From: CAYLXU01 sp964388055
GTDB lineage: Bacteria > Patescibacteriota > Minisyncoccia > UBA6257 > JACRHW01
Length of the DNA stretch: 17,876 nt
NCBI GenBank assembly: GCA_964388055.1
Contig: CAYLXU010000012.1
Coordinates: forward strand, 1-17,876
Direction of reading: 5' to 3'
Each line of letters starts with the position of its first letter. Positions within the stretch are counted from its first letter, which is position 1. Shown here piece after piece: positions 1-6,145 of this stretch. The position numbers were made by a program, and so were the translations under genes. The notes below the pieces were generated by a model. It saw only the letters and a program-made list of their open reading frames with translations, had not been told where the DNA came from and searched no databases.

Positions 1-1
1 A

Positions 2-26
2 TAGCACACGAAGTGCTATATACATA
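2..26 (-). promoter_or_regulatory. shared promoter-operator module, copy 1 (gene lies off the left edge)
   Basis: A perfect inverted repeat TAGCAC-N5-GTGCTA occupies 2-18. The -35 side (21-26) reads TATGTA on the minus strand and the -10 is cut by the window edge. It starts 10 bases or fewer past the stop of the gene at 36-929, so it should drive the next minus-strand gene outside the window. Confidence 0.6.
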
Positions 27-35
27 GTTTGTTAC

Positions 36-929
36 TCATTGATCAAGAAACTCGATCCCATTCTCCATCGAAACTCGAACACGACGAATCTGAAACATAT
101 CATCAACTGGTTTTTCATTTTCTCTCTTGTCCTCACGCAATGCCCACTTTGAACGCCATTGTTCCATAAGTTTCTCTGCGTCTTGTGCACAAGAAAATAT
201 ACACAATCCATATCCATTTTCAGCAATCACGCCGGTATCCTTATCGCATAACGCATACCCCTCAAACGGACCCAAATCTAGTTCTTTGATGCGCTCATAA
301 AGCATCTTAAGCGCGGGGAGTATACGATGTAGTACCAAAGTCTCACCGACATTATTTTGCATAGAATGAATATCATCCGAGGGACGCTCAAACACCCAAT
401 GCCAACTTAAATAGTTAAGACCATGTTCCAGGGTTTGCACAGCTTTTCTCGGTTCTGACGCATCCTCGGGCTGAACAATAGAGTATTCAGGGACATAATA
501 ATCTTTTACAAGATGCCAAAGTGTCGCGATCTTTTCCCATGGATCAAGCATCGAAAAATGTTCTATCGCTTTATCTAAGTCTCCCCCATCCTTAAAATTT
601 GGGGGATCACCTTCCTCATGACCAATCATTGCCTCCGCAATATTGGCAAGCATCGACACTTCAATCCACCCTGAACCAAATCGGAATGCATGCGAGATTA
701 TATCTTGCACATATGAAGTTGTGCCACAACAACCTCCGATATAATATTCACCTTCGCGCATCACAAGGCTACACCATTCACTTGGGTTTAAAGGTAGATG
801 AATATTCGTAAAAAACGGCAACGGATATGGACTTCTTGGTGGATTTTTGGGACGCCAATCTTGCTCAACCCCATGGTCCACCCCTAGTTGATGTAAAATT
901 GCCACCGTCTCGTCAAAAGTCTTCCGCAT
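36..929 (-). CDS. hypothetical protein, 297 aa
   Basis: I do not recognise this protein. It is soluble-looking, without signal peptide or membrane segment, rich in Trp and His, with a Gly-Gly-Cys-Cys-Gly stretch near residue 80 and a charged C-terminal third. The ATG at 929 is chosen because AAGGGGAG lies 8 bases before it; an in-frame ATG at 974 lies in the leader and has no ribosome binding site of its own. The gene is driven by the module at 992-1020. It ends in TGA, the rarer stop in this window, and no terminator is seen before the next module at 2-26, so transcription may continue into the next gene to the left. Confidence 0.8.
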   Translation of the reverse strand: MRKTFDETVAILHQLGVDHGVEQDWRPKNPPRSPYPLPFFTNIHLPLNPSEWCSLVMREGEYYIGGCCGTTSYVQDIISHAFRFGSGWIEVSMLANIAEAMIGHEEGDPPNFKDGGDLDKAIEHFSMLDPWEKIATLWHLVKDYYVPEYSIVQPEDASEPRKAVQTLEHGLNYLSWHWVFERPSDDIHSMQNNVGETLVLHRILPALKMLYERIKELDLGPFEGYALCDKDTGVIAENGYGLCIFSCAQDAEKLMEQWRSKWALREDKRENEKPVDDMFQIRRVRVSMENGIEFLDQ

Positions 930-991
930 GATACATCTCCCCTTTTCCACCAAAGGCGGATCTGCCCCTGGCATGACAACGAACTAAAACA

Positions 992-1020
992 AAAATAGCA
1001 CGATTTGTGCTATGCGTACA
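992..1020 (-). promoter_or_regulatory. shared promoter-operator module, copy 2
   Basis: On the minus strand: -35 TGTACG (1020-1015), 17-bp spacer, -10 TATTTT (997-992). The perfect repeat TAGCAC-GATTT-GTGCTA is at 996-1012. It lies 6 bases from the stop codon of the gene at 1026-1250 and drives 36-929. Confidence 0.8.
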
Positions 1021-1025
1021 GACAC

Positions 1026-1250
1026 CTATACGGGCTCCAACTCGTCCTCAAAAAGACATCGCACATCCTCATGATTGGAACCGGAAGCAACGTAATATAT
1101 AGTTTCTCCACTATACTTACCATGTGAAAACCCAAGGACTACGAATTCCTTTCCCATATCACGAGCAAGTCTCAAACTACTGAACGGAGACAAAAGCCAT
1201 TTAAGAAAACCGGGCTGACGCAGCCTTACCTTCTGGAGTACAGAAAACAT
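1026..1250 (-). CDS. small hypothetical protein, 74 aa, possible SH3-like fold
   Basis: The family is not recognised. The pattern of short beta strands (a V-R-L-R strand, an F-V-V-L-G-F strand, an I-Y-Y-V strand) ending in an acidic E-D-E-L-E-P-V tail resembles small SH3-like or KOW-like barrels, and the 13116-13346 product ends in a similar way. The start at 1250 is preferred because a G-rich run (AAGGAAGGGGGGGG) sits just upstream and would otherwise be translated as Gly-Gly-Gly. An alternative ATG at 1286 also has AGGGG five bases upstream. The gene is transcribed from the degenerate module at 1320-1348. Confidence 0.65.
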   Translation of the reverse strand: MFSVLQKVRLRQPGFLKWLLSPFSSLRLARDMGKEFVVLGFSHGKYSGETIYYVASGSNHEDVRCLFEDELEPV

Positions 1251-1319
1251 GATCTCTTCACCCCCCCCTTCCTTTGTCAGACCCATCTCTTCCCCTGACA
1301 TGAAAATGAACTAGTAAAT

Positions 1320-1348
1320 TATATAACACGAAATTTAATTTTTGTCCA
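1320..1348 (-). promoter_or_regulatory. degenerate promoter module, copy 3
   Basis: On the minus strand TGGACA (1348-1343), 17-bp spacer and TATATA (1325-1320), followed by TAGTTCATTTT. Only the inner half-site (CGTGTTA) resembles the operator; the outer arm is lost. It drives 1026-1250. Confidence 0.55.
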
Positions 1349-1370
1349 TTTAGCAAGGCATATCATGACA

Positions 1371-1400
1371 TTCAACACGCCAATCGGATGGCGTGTTGAA
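1371..1400 (-). terminator. perfect 11-bp hairpin downstream of the CopD-like gene
   Basis: TTCAACACGCC (1371-1381) pairs perfectly with GGCGTGTTGAA (1390-1400) around an 8-base loop. It lies 28 bases past the stop of 1428-1991. There is no T-tract on either strand, so it may be a weak terminator or an mRNA 3' end structure. Its right arm also resembles the GGCG...GAATGT motif found upstream of other modules. Confidence 0.45.
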
Positions 1401-1427
1401 TGTTTGGAAGACACGAACACCCGCTCC

Positions 1428-1991
1428 CTATTCACGAACTGGGGTATGAGGAATAATCTTTTTCCTTAAAAACAGAGCAACGATAATCGCACAAAGGAGC
1501 ACAAGAACATATACCCCCATAATCTCCGGATAGGTGTAAGAAAGACGACGACTCACGCCAAGCAGAAGGGCGCTGCCCCACGAGACAACAGATACTGTCC
1601 CACTTATCAGCAAAAGCGGAACAGCGCGCATAAATTCATCTGAAGAGGGAAAATGAACACCAATATGGCGATGTAACCTTGGAATATGAACCGCGTGAAA
1701 AAAGATACCGTTTATAATCAAAATGCCAACGATGGTCATTTTGGCGAGGAACTTAGACGACTCAAGATAACGATCCGGATGCTCGAAGAATAAGAGCGCA
1801 CCAGAAATAACTATAATCCCAAGACCAACCCACACCACCCTGCCCCCAAGACGTAAAAATCTCATCTCTGTATGAGACACCTTTTCGTCGCGAATACTTA
1901 ATAAAAAAATAAGATCGCTCATAATCGCGCCGCCCATTCCGACAACCGCTCCCAGAATATGAACAAATACTAAAAAAATGTGATAATCCAT
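1428..1991 (-). CDS. CopD-like multi-pass membrane protein, 187 aa
   Basis: This is an integral membrane protein with about five hydrophobic segments (roughly residues 4-32, 53-69, 83-100, 122-146 and 157-176). The first segment carries H11 and a Gly-rich stretch (HILGAVVGMGGA), a second has GLGIIVISGALLF, and H99, H102 and H107 follow the third. This His-bearing pattern resembles CopD/DUF2269-like haem or copper membrane proteins, but family identity is tentative. The start at 1991 is chosen because TATAAT lies exactly six bases before the ATG, giving a leaderless transcript, as in many bacteria with compact genomes. An upstream in-frame start at 2051 would run through the terminator of the neighbouring gene. 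Confidence 0.75.
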   Translation of the reverse strand: MDYHIFLVFVHILGAVVGMGGAIMSDLIFLLSIRDEKVSHTEMRFLRLGGRVVWVGLGIIVISGALLFFEHPDRYLESSKFLAKMTIVGILIINGIFFHAVHIPRLHRHIGVHFPSSDEFMRAVPLLLISGTVSVVSWGSALLLGVSRRLSYTYPEIMGVYVLVLLCAIIVALFLRKKIIPHTPVRE

Positions 1992-1997
1992 ATAAAA

Positions 1998-2034
1998 ATT
2001 ATACAACGTTATTATTACACTATATCTAGTGTAA
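1998..2034 (-). promoter_or_regulatory. leaderless promoter with a perfect 8-bp inverted repeat
   Basis: On the minus strand TATAAT is followed by TTTTAT and then the ATG at 1991, so +1 would be the A of the start codon. Upstream, TTACACTA (2015-2022) and TAGTGTAA (2027-2034) form a perfect inverted repeat with a 4-base centre over the -35 region. It differs from the TAGCAC module and suggests a different regulator. Confidence 0.6.
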
Positions 2035-2036
2035 CT

Positions 2037-2065
2037 CAAAAAAAACGCCACCCAAAAAGAGTGGC
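2037..2065 (-). terminator. intrinsic terminator of 2131-2667
   Basis: On the minus strand GCCAC and GTGGC pair around a nine-base loop (2065-2047), followed by G and eight T. The T-tract ends two bases before the operator of the next gene. Confidence 0.8.
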
Positions 2066-2130
2066 ATAACTATTTATATATAGTTTACTATTTTAAAACC
2101 CAATCTGAAATCCCTGCCATCGGCAATACC

Positions 2131-2667
2131 TTAAGCGAACGAATCAAATTCAACGCGAACATCCACACCTCGTTTTTCCGCCTCACGCCTCAACGTTGGA
2201 ATAAAGTCATCCATTACCCAAGCAGCGATCTCGGGAGATGAATCTTTCATAGAAGAATGTATCGTGCACTCTATTCTGTGATGATCACCATTACCCCACA
2301 CACTTTCACTCATTTCCACAATAGAAAATTCTTCTTCAGATATGTCTAGAATATGCAGCCAAACGGACAACGTCCCCATACAAACTAACGTGAGAGCAAT
2401 ATCCTTAAAAAACGGATTATCCCCAATAGGACGACGGCGAATCCTTATGTTACCACCCTGCGTCAGCCTTCTTGGAGAAACAACCGGTGGAACGAGCTTG
2501 CGAAACAAATCCATAAGGATAGTAGCCCTGCTATGTTTTTCCCAATTACGAAACTCCTCAAGAGCCTCCTTTTCCCTTTTACGCTTCCATTCTTCTTGTG
2601 CTCTCTGTTGCTCGCGAAGTCTTGCGGTACTCGCAAATCCAGCCCATTCATTACTATCAATACTCAT
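2131..2667 (-). CDS. hypothetical protein, 178 aa, basic helical N-terminus
   Basis: The family is not recognised. Residues about 12-50 are highly charged (R-E-Q-Q-R-A-Q-E-E-W-K-R-K and similar) and probably form a long helix or coiled coil; a short hydrophobic segment lies near residues 90-105 (ALTLVCMGTLSVWLHIL), and the C-terminal part mixes strands and helices. The start at 2667 has AAGGGAG nine bases upstream; an upstream start at 2706 lies at the terminator of the structured RNA. No separate promoter is visible between that terminator and this gene, so it may depend on read-through from the TTGACA promoter at 2927-2955, making the structured RNA its leader. Confidence 0.75.
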   Translation of the reverse strand: MSIDSNEWAGFASTARLREQQRAQEEWKRKREKEALEEFRNWEKHSRATILMDLFRKLVPPVVSPRRLTQGGNIRIRRRPIGDNPFFKDIALTLVCMGTLSVWLHILDISEEEFSIVEMSESVWGNGDHHRIECTIHSSMKDSSPEIAAWVMDDFIPTLRREAEKRGVDVRVEFDSFA

Positions 2668-2709
2668 TATTGTTACTCCCTTTCTTTTTTCAACAACGAC
2701 AGACAAGAT

Positions 2710-2743
2710 AACAAAAAACCCTTCCCGAGAGAAGAGTTTTTGT
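2710..2743 (-). terminator. intrinsic terminator of the structured RNA
   Basis: On the minus strand CTCTTC pairs with GAAGGG around a six-base loop, extended by AACAAAAA pairing with TTTTTGTT, giving a run of six T. It lies about 25 bases before the ribosome binding site of 2131-2667, which is also the position expected of an attenuator. Confidence 0.75.
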
Positions 2744-2920
2744 TACCACGCCAACATTTCTCCCGACATTCGGGCCTAGAAGCACCTTACCCTTGAACCG
2801 AGGGGTTCAAAAACAGGTTGCTGGTGGGTTATAGGGCTAGGTCCCTTGTCGCGTGATCCATCGAAGATGGATTGTACGTGACTTACCACGCTCTGAATAT
2901 TGGTTAGTTGTCGTTGTACT
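2712..2920 (-). ncRNA. structured RNA of about 209 nt, 6S-like rod or cis leader
   Basis: A consensus promoter starts transcription near 2920 and an intrinsic terminator closes it. In RNA order the following pair: an outer stem of CCAATATTC with GAAATGTTGG; a hairpin ATCCAT-CTTCG-ATGGAT; then a long interrupted rod of CGACA/TGTCG, GGG/CCC, CCTAG/CTAGG, GC-ACCT/AGGT-GC, capped by TTGAACC/GGTTCAA with loop CCTC. No open reading frame is convincing here. An outer stem, a central open region and a long irregular rod are the outline of 6S RNA, and length and terminator agree. I see no tmRNA, RNase P or SRP signature. A cis-regulatory leader of the following gene is the main alternative. Pairings were found by eye. 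Confidence 0.6.
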
Positions 2921-2926
2921 GAATAT

Positions 2927-2955
2927 AATATAATTTAAAGCCGTGCCTTTGTCAA
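2927..2955 (-). promoter_or_regulatory. consensus promoter of the structured RNA
   Basis: On the minus strand a perfect TTGACA (2955-2950), 17-bp spacer and TATATT (2932-2927), followed six bases later by AGTAC. This is the best sigma-70-type match in the window and has no TAGCAC operator, fitting a strong housekeeping RNA. Confidence 0.8.
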
Positions 2956-2983
2956 TACTTTCAGGAAAAGAAATGCCACAAAG

Positions 2984-3499
2984 TTACTTCATGACTGCAT
3001 AACTAAAAAGAACACCAAACCGCTTGCACCAAATAACTACCGTGCTATACCCCTCTCTGTTTTGAGGGACTTCATAATTTTGATTACCCATAGTTCCCTT
3101 TAGGGGGCCTAAGTCGATGTACTCGCCAAGGCTTTTTAGATCCTTGCCCGGCGCATTAGATCTTGAAAGATATACATAAAGATCAGGACCACTTGTTACA
3201 GAAAAATTCTCAAAGCGCACAACCCTCTTACCATCAACTTCTAGAAGTTTTGCGGTCCCCGAACCTTTGTGAATAAAATCAATCTCACCAAAAAGTCCCG
3301 AAGCGAGTATGCGCGGAAAGCCCAAAGACGCATTGCGTAGCGCAGGCATCTCCTCCTGCACCTCCGTTCTTAGAAAATATGTGTAAATCCCAGTAATATA
3401 TACGAACACGAACAAAAAAAGAGTGCCTCCTATAATCCAATATATCTTTGTACTCATAATGCCAACAACGGATTTGTTTTCCAAATGATTATTATTCAT
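2984..3499 (-). CDS. membrane-anchored DM13 domain protein, 171 aa
   Basis: An N-terminal membrane anchor (about residues 19-42) is followed by a linker and a C-terminal DM13 domain (about 65-171). DM13 signatures visible are GPDLYVYL (104-111), LKGTMGNQNY (133-142) and the Cys in VVIWCKRFGVLFS (C158). DM13 domains are thought to act in electron transfer or redox at the cell surface; the domain should lie outside the membrane. The ATG at 3499 overlaps the stop of the upstream gene (ATGAATAA), with AGGGG 12 bases upstream, so it is translationally coupled to the Cys-rich small protein. An ATG at 3511 is possible but has the AGGGG touching it. No clear terminator follows before the ncRNA promoter. 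Confidence 0.85.
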   Translation of the reverse strand: MNNNHLENKSVVGIMSTKIYWIIGGTLFLFVFVYITGIYTYFLRTEVQEEMPALRNASLGFPRILASGLFGEIDFIHKGSGTAKLLEVDGKRVVRFENFSVTSGPDLYVYLSRSNAPGKDLKSLGEYIDLGPLKGTMGNQNYEVPQNREGYSTVVIWCKRFGVLFSYAVMK

Positions 3500-3686
3500 A
3501 GATTGTTGCATCCCCTGTGTCGCTTACAACATCGCTCACCGCACATTTGATAAGATCGAGATTGCAACTTTTGTGCTCCTTGCACCATACCTGACATTGT
3601 TCCGCAATCTCTTTATTTTCATACACAAGCTTACACTCTTCGCATTGGTAGAGTTTTTTATTCTGATATGATAGTACCCTCACCAT
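3492..3686 (-). CDS. small Cys-rich, metal-binding-like protein, 64 aa
   Basis: The first 50 residues hold CEEC (15-18), then C31, WC at 34-35, H38 and C41, a likely zinc or other metal site. The W-C-K-E-H-K-S-C-N-L segment is one I associate with small conserved proteins of candidate-phyla genomes, but I cannot give a family name. The gene overlaps the DM13 gene by 8 bases, suggesting the two act together, perhaps in surface redox or metal handling (inference). TATACA lies 11 bases before the ATG, so the 5' leader would be only about four bases, close to leaderless. Confidence 0.75.
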   Translation of the reverse strand: MVRVLSYQNKKLYQCEECKLVYENKEIAEQCQVWCKEHKSCNLDLIKCAVSDVVSDTGDATIYE

Positions 3687-3738
3687 ATATAAAAAATTGT
3701 ATAAAATAACATACTTAATTTTACACCAACCATATTAC

Positions 3739-3762
3739 ATAAAAAACCACCCACACGGGTGG
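3739..3762 (-). terminator. intrinsic terminator of 3784-4041
   Basis: On the minus strand CCACCC-GTGT-GGGTGG is followed by TTTTTT. It ends a run of three minus-strand genes (5149-5529, 4115-5020, 3784-4041) with no other terminator between them. Confidence 0.85.
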
Positions 3763-3783
3763 CAATTTTCATTTCTTGTAAAC

Positions 3784-4041
3784 TTATCCCAGCAAGCGAA
3801 TCGCAGCAACAAACCAAGCAGCACCCAAAAATGGGATCACAGTAAAAAGTAAGATCATAAACGCGCCATCTCTTTCACTAATGGGACAAAATCCCCCATG
3901 CGCAGGTTTGGAGAAATACCAACACAAAGACAAAAGCGCGACCACTCCGGAAACTCCCAAAAGAAGAGGAAGGGAAAAGAAACATCCAACCAAAATTCCT
4001 AGCACACTACTCCCAAGCAAAAACTGATATTCAAGCCTCAT
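3784..4041 (-). CDS. small membrane protein, 85 aa
   Basis: Two or three hydrophobic segments are visible: about residues 7-25, 27-40 and 59-84, with a short hydrophilic loop between (about 42-58, containing K-P-A-H-G-G-F and E-R-D). The family is not recognised. The ATG at 4041 is preceded by AAGGAGG at a good distance; longer in-frame extensions would be read from the promoter itself. It has its own module at 4076-4104, placed directly after the stop of the PNP gene, so it may also receive read-through from PNP. Confidence 0.75.
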   Translation of the reverse strand: MRLEYQFLLGSSVLGILVGCFFSLPLLLGVSGVVALLSLCWYFSKPAHGGFCPISERDGAFMILLFTVIPFLGAAWFVAAIRLLG

Positions 4042-4075
4042 GCGCGTAATCCTCCTTGTGAATGAACTAAAAATA

Positions 4076-4104
4076 AAAATAGCACGAATTGTGCTATGTA
4101 CCAA
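4076..4104 (-). promoter_or_regulatory. shared promoter-operator module, copy 4
   Basis: On the minus strand TTGGTA (4104-4099), 17-bp spacer, TATTTT (4081-4076). Perfect repeat TAGCAC-GAATT-GTGCTA at 4080-4096. It lies 11 bases from the PNP stop codon and drives 3784-4041. Confidence 0.8.
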
Positions 4105-4114
4105 ATACAGTTTC

Positions 4115-5020
4115 CTATTTCATATATCGCGCACGATAGATTGCAAAAAACTCAGAAAAAAGAGACCGAACCCTATCCTTCACCTCTTTGCTCCCAAGAA
4201 TATTCATAACCTCGACATGGGAAGTGGCGTTTGTACCATCTGCAGCAATGAGATTTGTAATCATTGAAACACCCAGTGTCTCCATACCCCTATTCGTAGC
4301 GACAACAACTTCTGGAATAACTGACATACCTACCGCGTCGGCCCCCAACATACGCAATGCCCGGGATGTAGCCGCAGTTTCGTATGTCCTCCCTGTCCGC
4401 GCAACATATACCCCTTCATGAACATTCTGCTTACACCCCGCACGACTCGAAGCAAGATGAAACAGCGACCTAAGCCATTTCGCATATTCAGTATTCTGTG
4501 GTTGGAAATAAAGATTCCCGTTTCCAAAATCATGATGTGCACCAGTAAGTGGATCCGGCATAAACAAGTCGATATGGTCCTTGATAACCATCAGATTCCC
4601 CACCCCATAACGCACATTCAACCCGCCGACAGCGTTCGTAGCAAAATACACTTTCACGCCAAGATTGGCCATCACATGAACAGGAAACACAACCTGATCC
4701 ATCCCATTCGGATCCCGCGCAACTTCATAGAAATGCTTACGCCCGGAAAGGCCAATTAAGGGAACCCCGCAAATATGCCCAACAACCAACTCTCCCTTAT
4801 GGTCAGGAACAGTCAGGATCGGGAAATGCGGAATATCTGCATAAGGAATCCTGTGAACTACTTGGATTTCTTCCGCAAGACCAGAAAGACCGGATCCAAG
4901 GGTAAGGGCAAAAACAGGAATAAACCCAGAAACATGCTGCGCAATTTCCTCCCGTACATACTGTGCCGCTACTAATGTTTCTTCAACATACTTCGAACGC
5001 GGAACAACCTGATCACTCAT
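4115..5020 (-). CDS. purine nucleoside phosphorylase, trimeric (family 2) type
   Basis: It cleaves purine (deoxy)ribonucleosides with phosphate to base and (deoxy)ribose 1-phosphate in cytoplasmic salvage. Family motifs in order: GSGLSGLAEEI (42-52, phosphate loop), H74 in a HKGELVVG segment, GRKHFYE (92-98), ATNAVGGLN (126-134), ARTGRTYET with E213 (matching the base-binding Glu of mammalian PNP), GADAVGMS (225-232) and N255 in the ITN motif. At 301 residues it is slightly longer than usual, with a few extra residues after GRKHFYE. The ATG at 5020 has AAGGAGGA upstream. Its module is at 5111-5139, with an unusually long leader of about 80 bases that holds a 9-codon upstream ORF. I cannot separate PNP from methylthioadenosine phosphorylase with certainty, but the Glu and Asn favour PNP. 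Confidence 0.93.
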   Translation of the reverse strand: MSDQVVPRSKYVEETLVAAQYVREEIAQHVSGFIPVFALTLGSGLSGLAEEIQVVHRIPYADIPHFPILTVPDHKGELVVGHICGVPLIGLSGRKHFYEVARDPNGMDQVVFPVHVMANLGVKVYFATNAVGGLNVRYGVGNLMVIKDHIDLFMPDPLTGAHHDFGNGNLYFQPQNTEYAKWLRSLFHLASSRAGCKQNVHEGVYVARTGRTYETAATSRALRMLGADAVGMSVIPEVVVATNRGMETLGVSMITNLIAADGTNATSHVEVMNILGSKEVKDRVRSLFSEFFAIYRARYMK

Positions 5021-5061
5021 GCGTTTCCTCCTTCAGTTCGCCGTCTTCGACCCATATAGCT

Positions 5062-5091
5062 TTAGCAAAGGAATCTCGACGAAGGCGACAT
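5062..5091 (-). other. possible 9-codon upstream ORF in the PNP leader
   Basis: ATG at 5091 opens MSPSSRFLC and stops at 5062, about 40 bases before the PNP start. No ribosome binding site precedes it. TCGCC and GGCGA in the same leader can pair around it with TTCG/CGAA, so the leader may fold. This may be chance. Confidence 0.2.
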
Positions 5092-5110
5092 TTTTAATGA
5101 ACTAAAAATA

Positions 5111-5139
5111 AAAATAGCACGAATTGTGCTACCTGTACA
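5111..5139 (-). promoter_or_regulatory. shared promoter-operator module, copy 5 (reference copy)
   Basis: On the minus strand TGTACA (5139-5134), 17-bp spacer, TATTTT (5116-5111). Perfect repeat TAGCAC-GAATT-GTGCTA at 5115-5131. It lies 10 bases past the stop of 5149-5529 and drives the PNP gene. Confidence 0.85.
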
Positions 5140-5148
5140 TATTTATTA

Positions 5149-5529
5149 TTACGTGTTTATGTTACTCGAACGAGAAGCTTCTAGAGCCACCTCTTCCCAA
5201 ACCCGCTTCACTTCACAAGCAAATTCCTCAGGAAAAACAAGATCATACAAACGAGGCAGATCCATGCGTACAAAAATTTCTACGGTGGGGACCCTGTCCG
5301 CAGCATCATGCGTAATCATTTCTCCTGTTGAACTATCGATTCCGCGCCTGAGATCCTGAAACGCAAGTTGGACCGTAAGAAGAAATTCCTCTGCACCAAT
5401 CTCTTCCCCCCTGATCTGTTCCGCGAGATAATCGGCAAAATGACGAATATAATATCGGCTACGCCATTCATCTCCTGAGGAATAAAATGCCTTCAATTTC
5501 TTTGACAACTCTGCGACAGATACTTTCAT
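5149..5529 (-). CDS. hypothetical helical protein, 126 aa
   Basis: The family is not recognised. The sequence is charged and helix-rich throughout (A-E-L-S-K-K-L-K, D-Y-L-A-E-Q-I-R, F-A-C-E-V-K-R-V-W-E-E-V), without membrane segment or signal peptide, so it is probably cytoplasmic. The ATG at 5529 follows AAGGAGG. Its promoter lacks the TAGCAC operator (TTGACG-18-TAAAAT, 5567-5596) but keeps the shared TTTAGTTCCTTGA transcript start. No terminator follows before the PNP module, so it may be co-transcribed with PNP. Confidence 0.75.
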   Translation of the reverse strand: MKVSVAELSKKLKAFYSSGDEWRSRYYIRHFADYLAEQIRGEEIGAEEFLLTVQLAFQDLRRGIDSSTGEMITHDAADRVPTVEIFVRMDLPRLYDLVFPEEFACEVKRVWEEVALEASRSSNINT

Positions 5530-5566
5530 GCATCCGCCTCCTTTTTGCCTCAAGGAACTAAAGGAT

Positions 5567-5596
5567 ATTTTATCACAAATTTTAAATAAGCGTCAA
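5567..5596 (-). promoter_or_regulatory. operator-free promoter of 5149-5529
   Basis: On the minus strand TTGACG (5596-5591), 18-bp spacer, TAAAAT (5572-5567), followed by the AGTTC start block. No inverted repeat is in the spacer. It is divergent to the plus-strand promoter at 5615-5643. Confidence 0.6.
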
Positions 5597-5614
5597 GATA
5601 AGATAAGTATAATA

Positions 5615-5643
5615 TTGACAATATTTCCATTCTATATTAAAAA
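5615..5643 (+). promoter_or_regulatory. promoter of the DUF2059-like gene
   Basis: TTGACA (5615-5620), 17-bp spacer, TAAAAA (5638-5643). The leader carries CCCTTGAAAGGAGGG, close to the TTGAAAGGAG block of the minus-strand modules. The -10 is poor, so assignment is tentative. Confidence 0.45.
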
Positions 5644-5674
5644 AATAATATCCCTTGAAAGGAGGGTATGATAC

Positions 5675-6031
5675 GTGAACGACAGAGCAAAGAGACTCAT
5701 TGAAGCTTCCGAAATGGATGTCCAGATTGAGAGAAGTGTTAATTTTATGATAGGGCAAATCAAGGCCACTCTTGGACAGGAGATGCATGAACTTAGCGAC
5801 GAAATGGAAAAAAACATGAGGGATATCCTCCAAGCAATCAAGGCAGCGATTTTGGAATACGCGGCAGAAATTTATACTGAAATTCTCTCCCCCGAGGAAA
5901 TCGACGCCCTCATAGCCTTTCACAACTCTCCACTTGCAGTACGCATGAGGAAACTCTCGCCGGAAATCATGCAAAAAGTAGGGATAAAAACCCAAGAACT
6001 TCTAAAAGAGTATCTTTCCCAGAGAAATTAG
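5675..6031 (+). CDS. DUF2059-like helical protein, 118 aa
   Basis: The C-terminal half (about residues 60-110) matches the DUF2059 pattern: A-A-E-I-Y-T-E-I-L-S-P-E-E-I-D-A-L, then I-A-F-H-N-S-P-L-A and a closing L-S-P-E-I-M-Q-K helix. The function of DUF2059 is unknown. Many family members are exported, but this one has no signal peptide in the frame read here. The GTG at 5675 is chosen because AAGGAGG lies nine bases upstream; the ATG just before it is in another frame. It is one of only three clear plus-strand genes, flanked by minus-strand neighbours, and has its own terminator. Confidence 0.8.
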   Translation: MNDRAKRLIEASEMDVQIERSVNFMIGQIKATLGQEMHELSDEMEKNMRDILQAIKAAILEYAAEIYTEILSPEEIDALIAFHNSPLAVRMRKLSPEIMQKVGIKTQELLKEYLSQRN

Positions 6032-6041
6032 CGTCGCAATA

Positions 6042-6068
6042 GGGCTTCCTGCAAAGGAACCCTTTTTT
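6042..6068 (+). terminator. intrinsic terminator of the DUF2059-like gene
   Basis: GGG-C-TTCC pairs with GGAA-CCC (one bulged C) around TGCAAA, followed by TTTTTT. Confidence 0.8.
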
Positions 6069-6112
6069 AATTGAAAACTTGCGAACTCGGTCTCCAATAA
6101 GTTGTTGCGGGA

Positions 6113-6138
6113 TAGAAAAAACTGCCATTAAGGCAGTT
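6113..6138 (-). terminator. intrinsic terminator of the DUF4419 gene
   Basis: On the minus strand AACTGCC-TTAAT-GGCAGTT is followed by a T-tract. It faces the plus-strand terminator at 6042-6068. Confidence 0.8.
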
Positions 6139-6145
6139 CTATTTT

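Noticed and set aside
2342..2796. Plus-strand ORFs of 145 and 87 residues
   Set aside because: They are antisense to the 2131-2667 gene and the structured RNA and have no promoter or ribosome binding site.
2712..2920. tmRNA, RNase P RNA or SRP RNA
   Set aside because: No CCA-ended tRNA-like domain, no RNase P core sequences and no SRP GGAA-type apical loop were seen, and the length does not fit RNase P.
4418..4759. Plus-strand ORF of 113 residues inside the PNP gene
   Set aside because: PNP motifs on the minus strand are unambiguous; this is a shadow frame.
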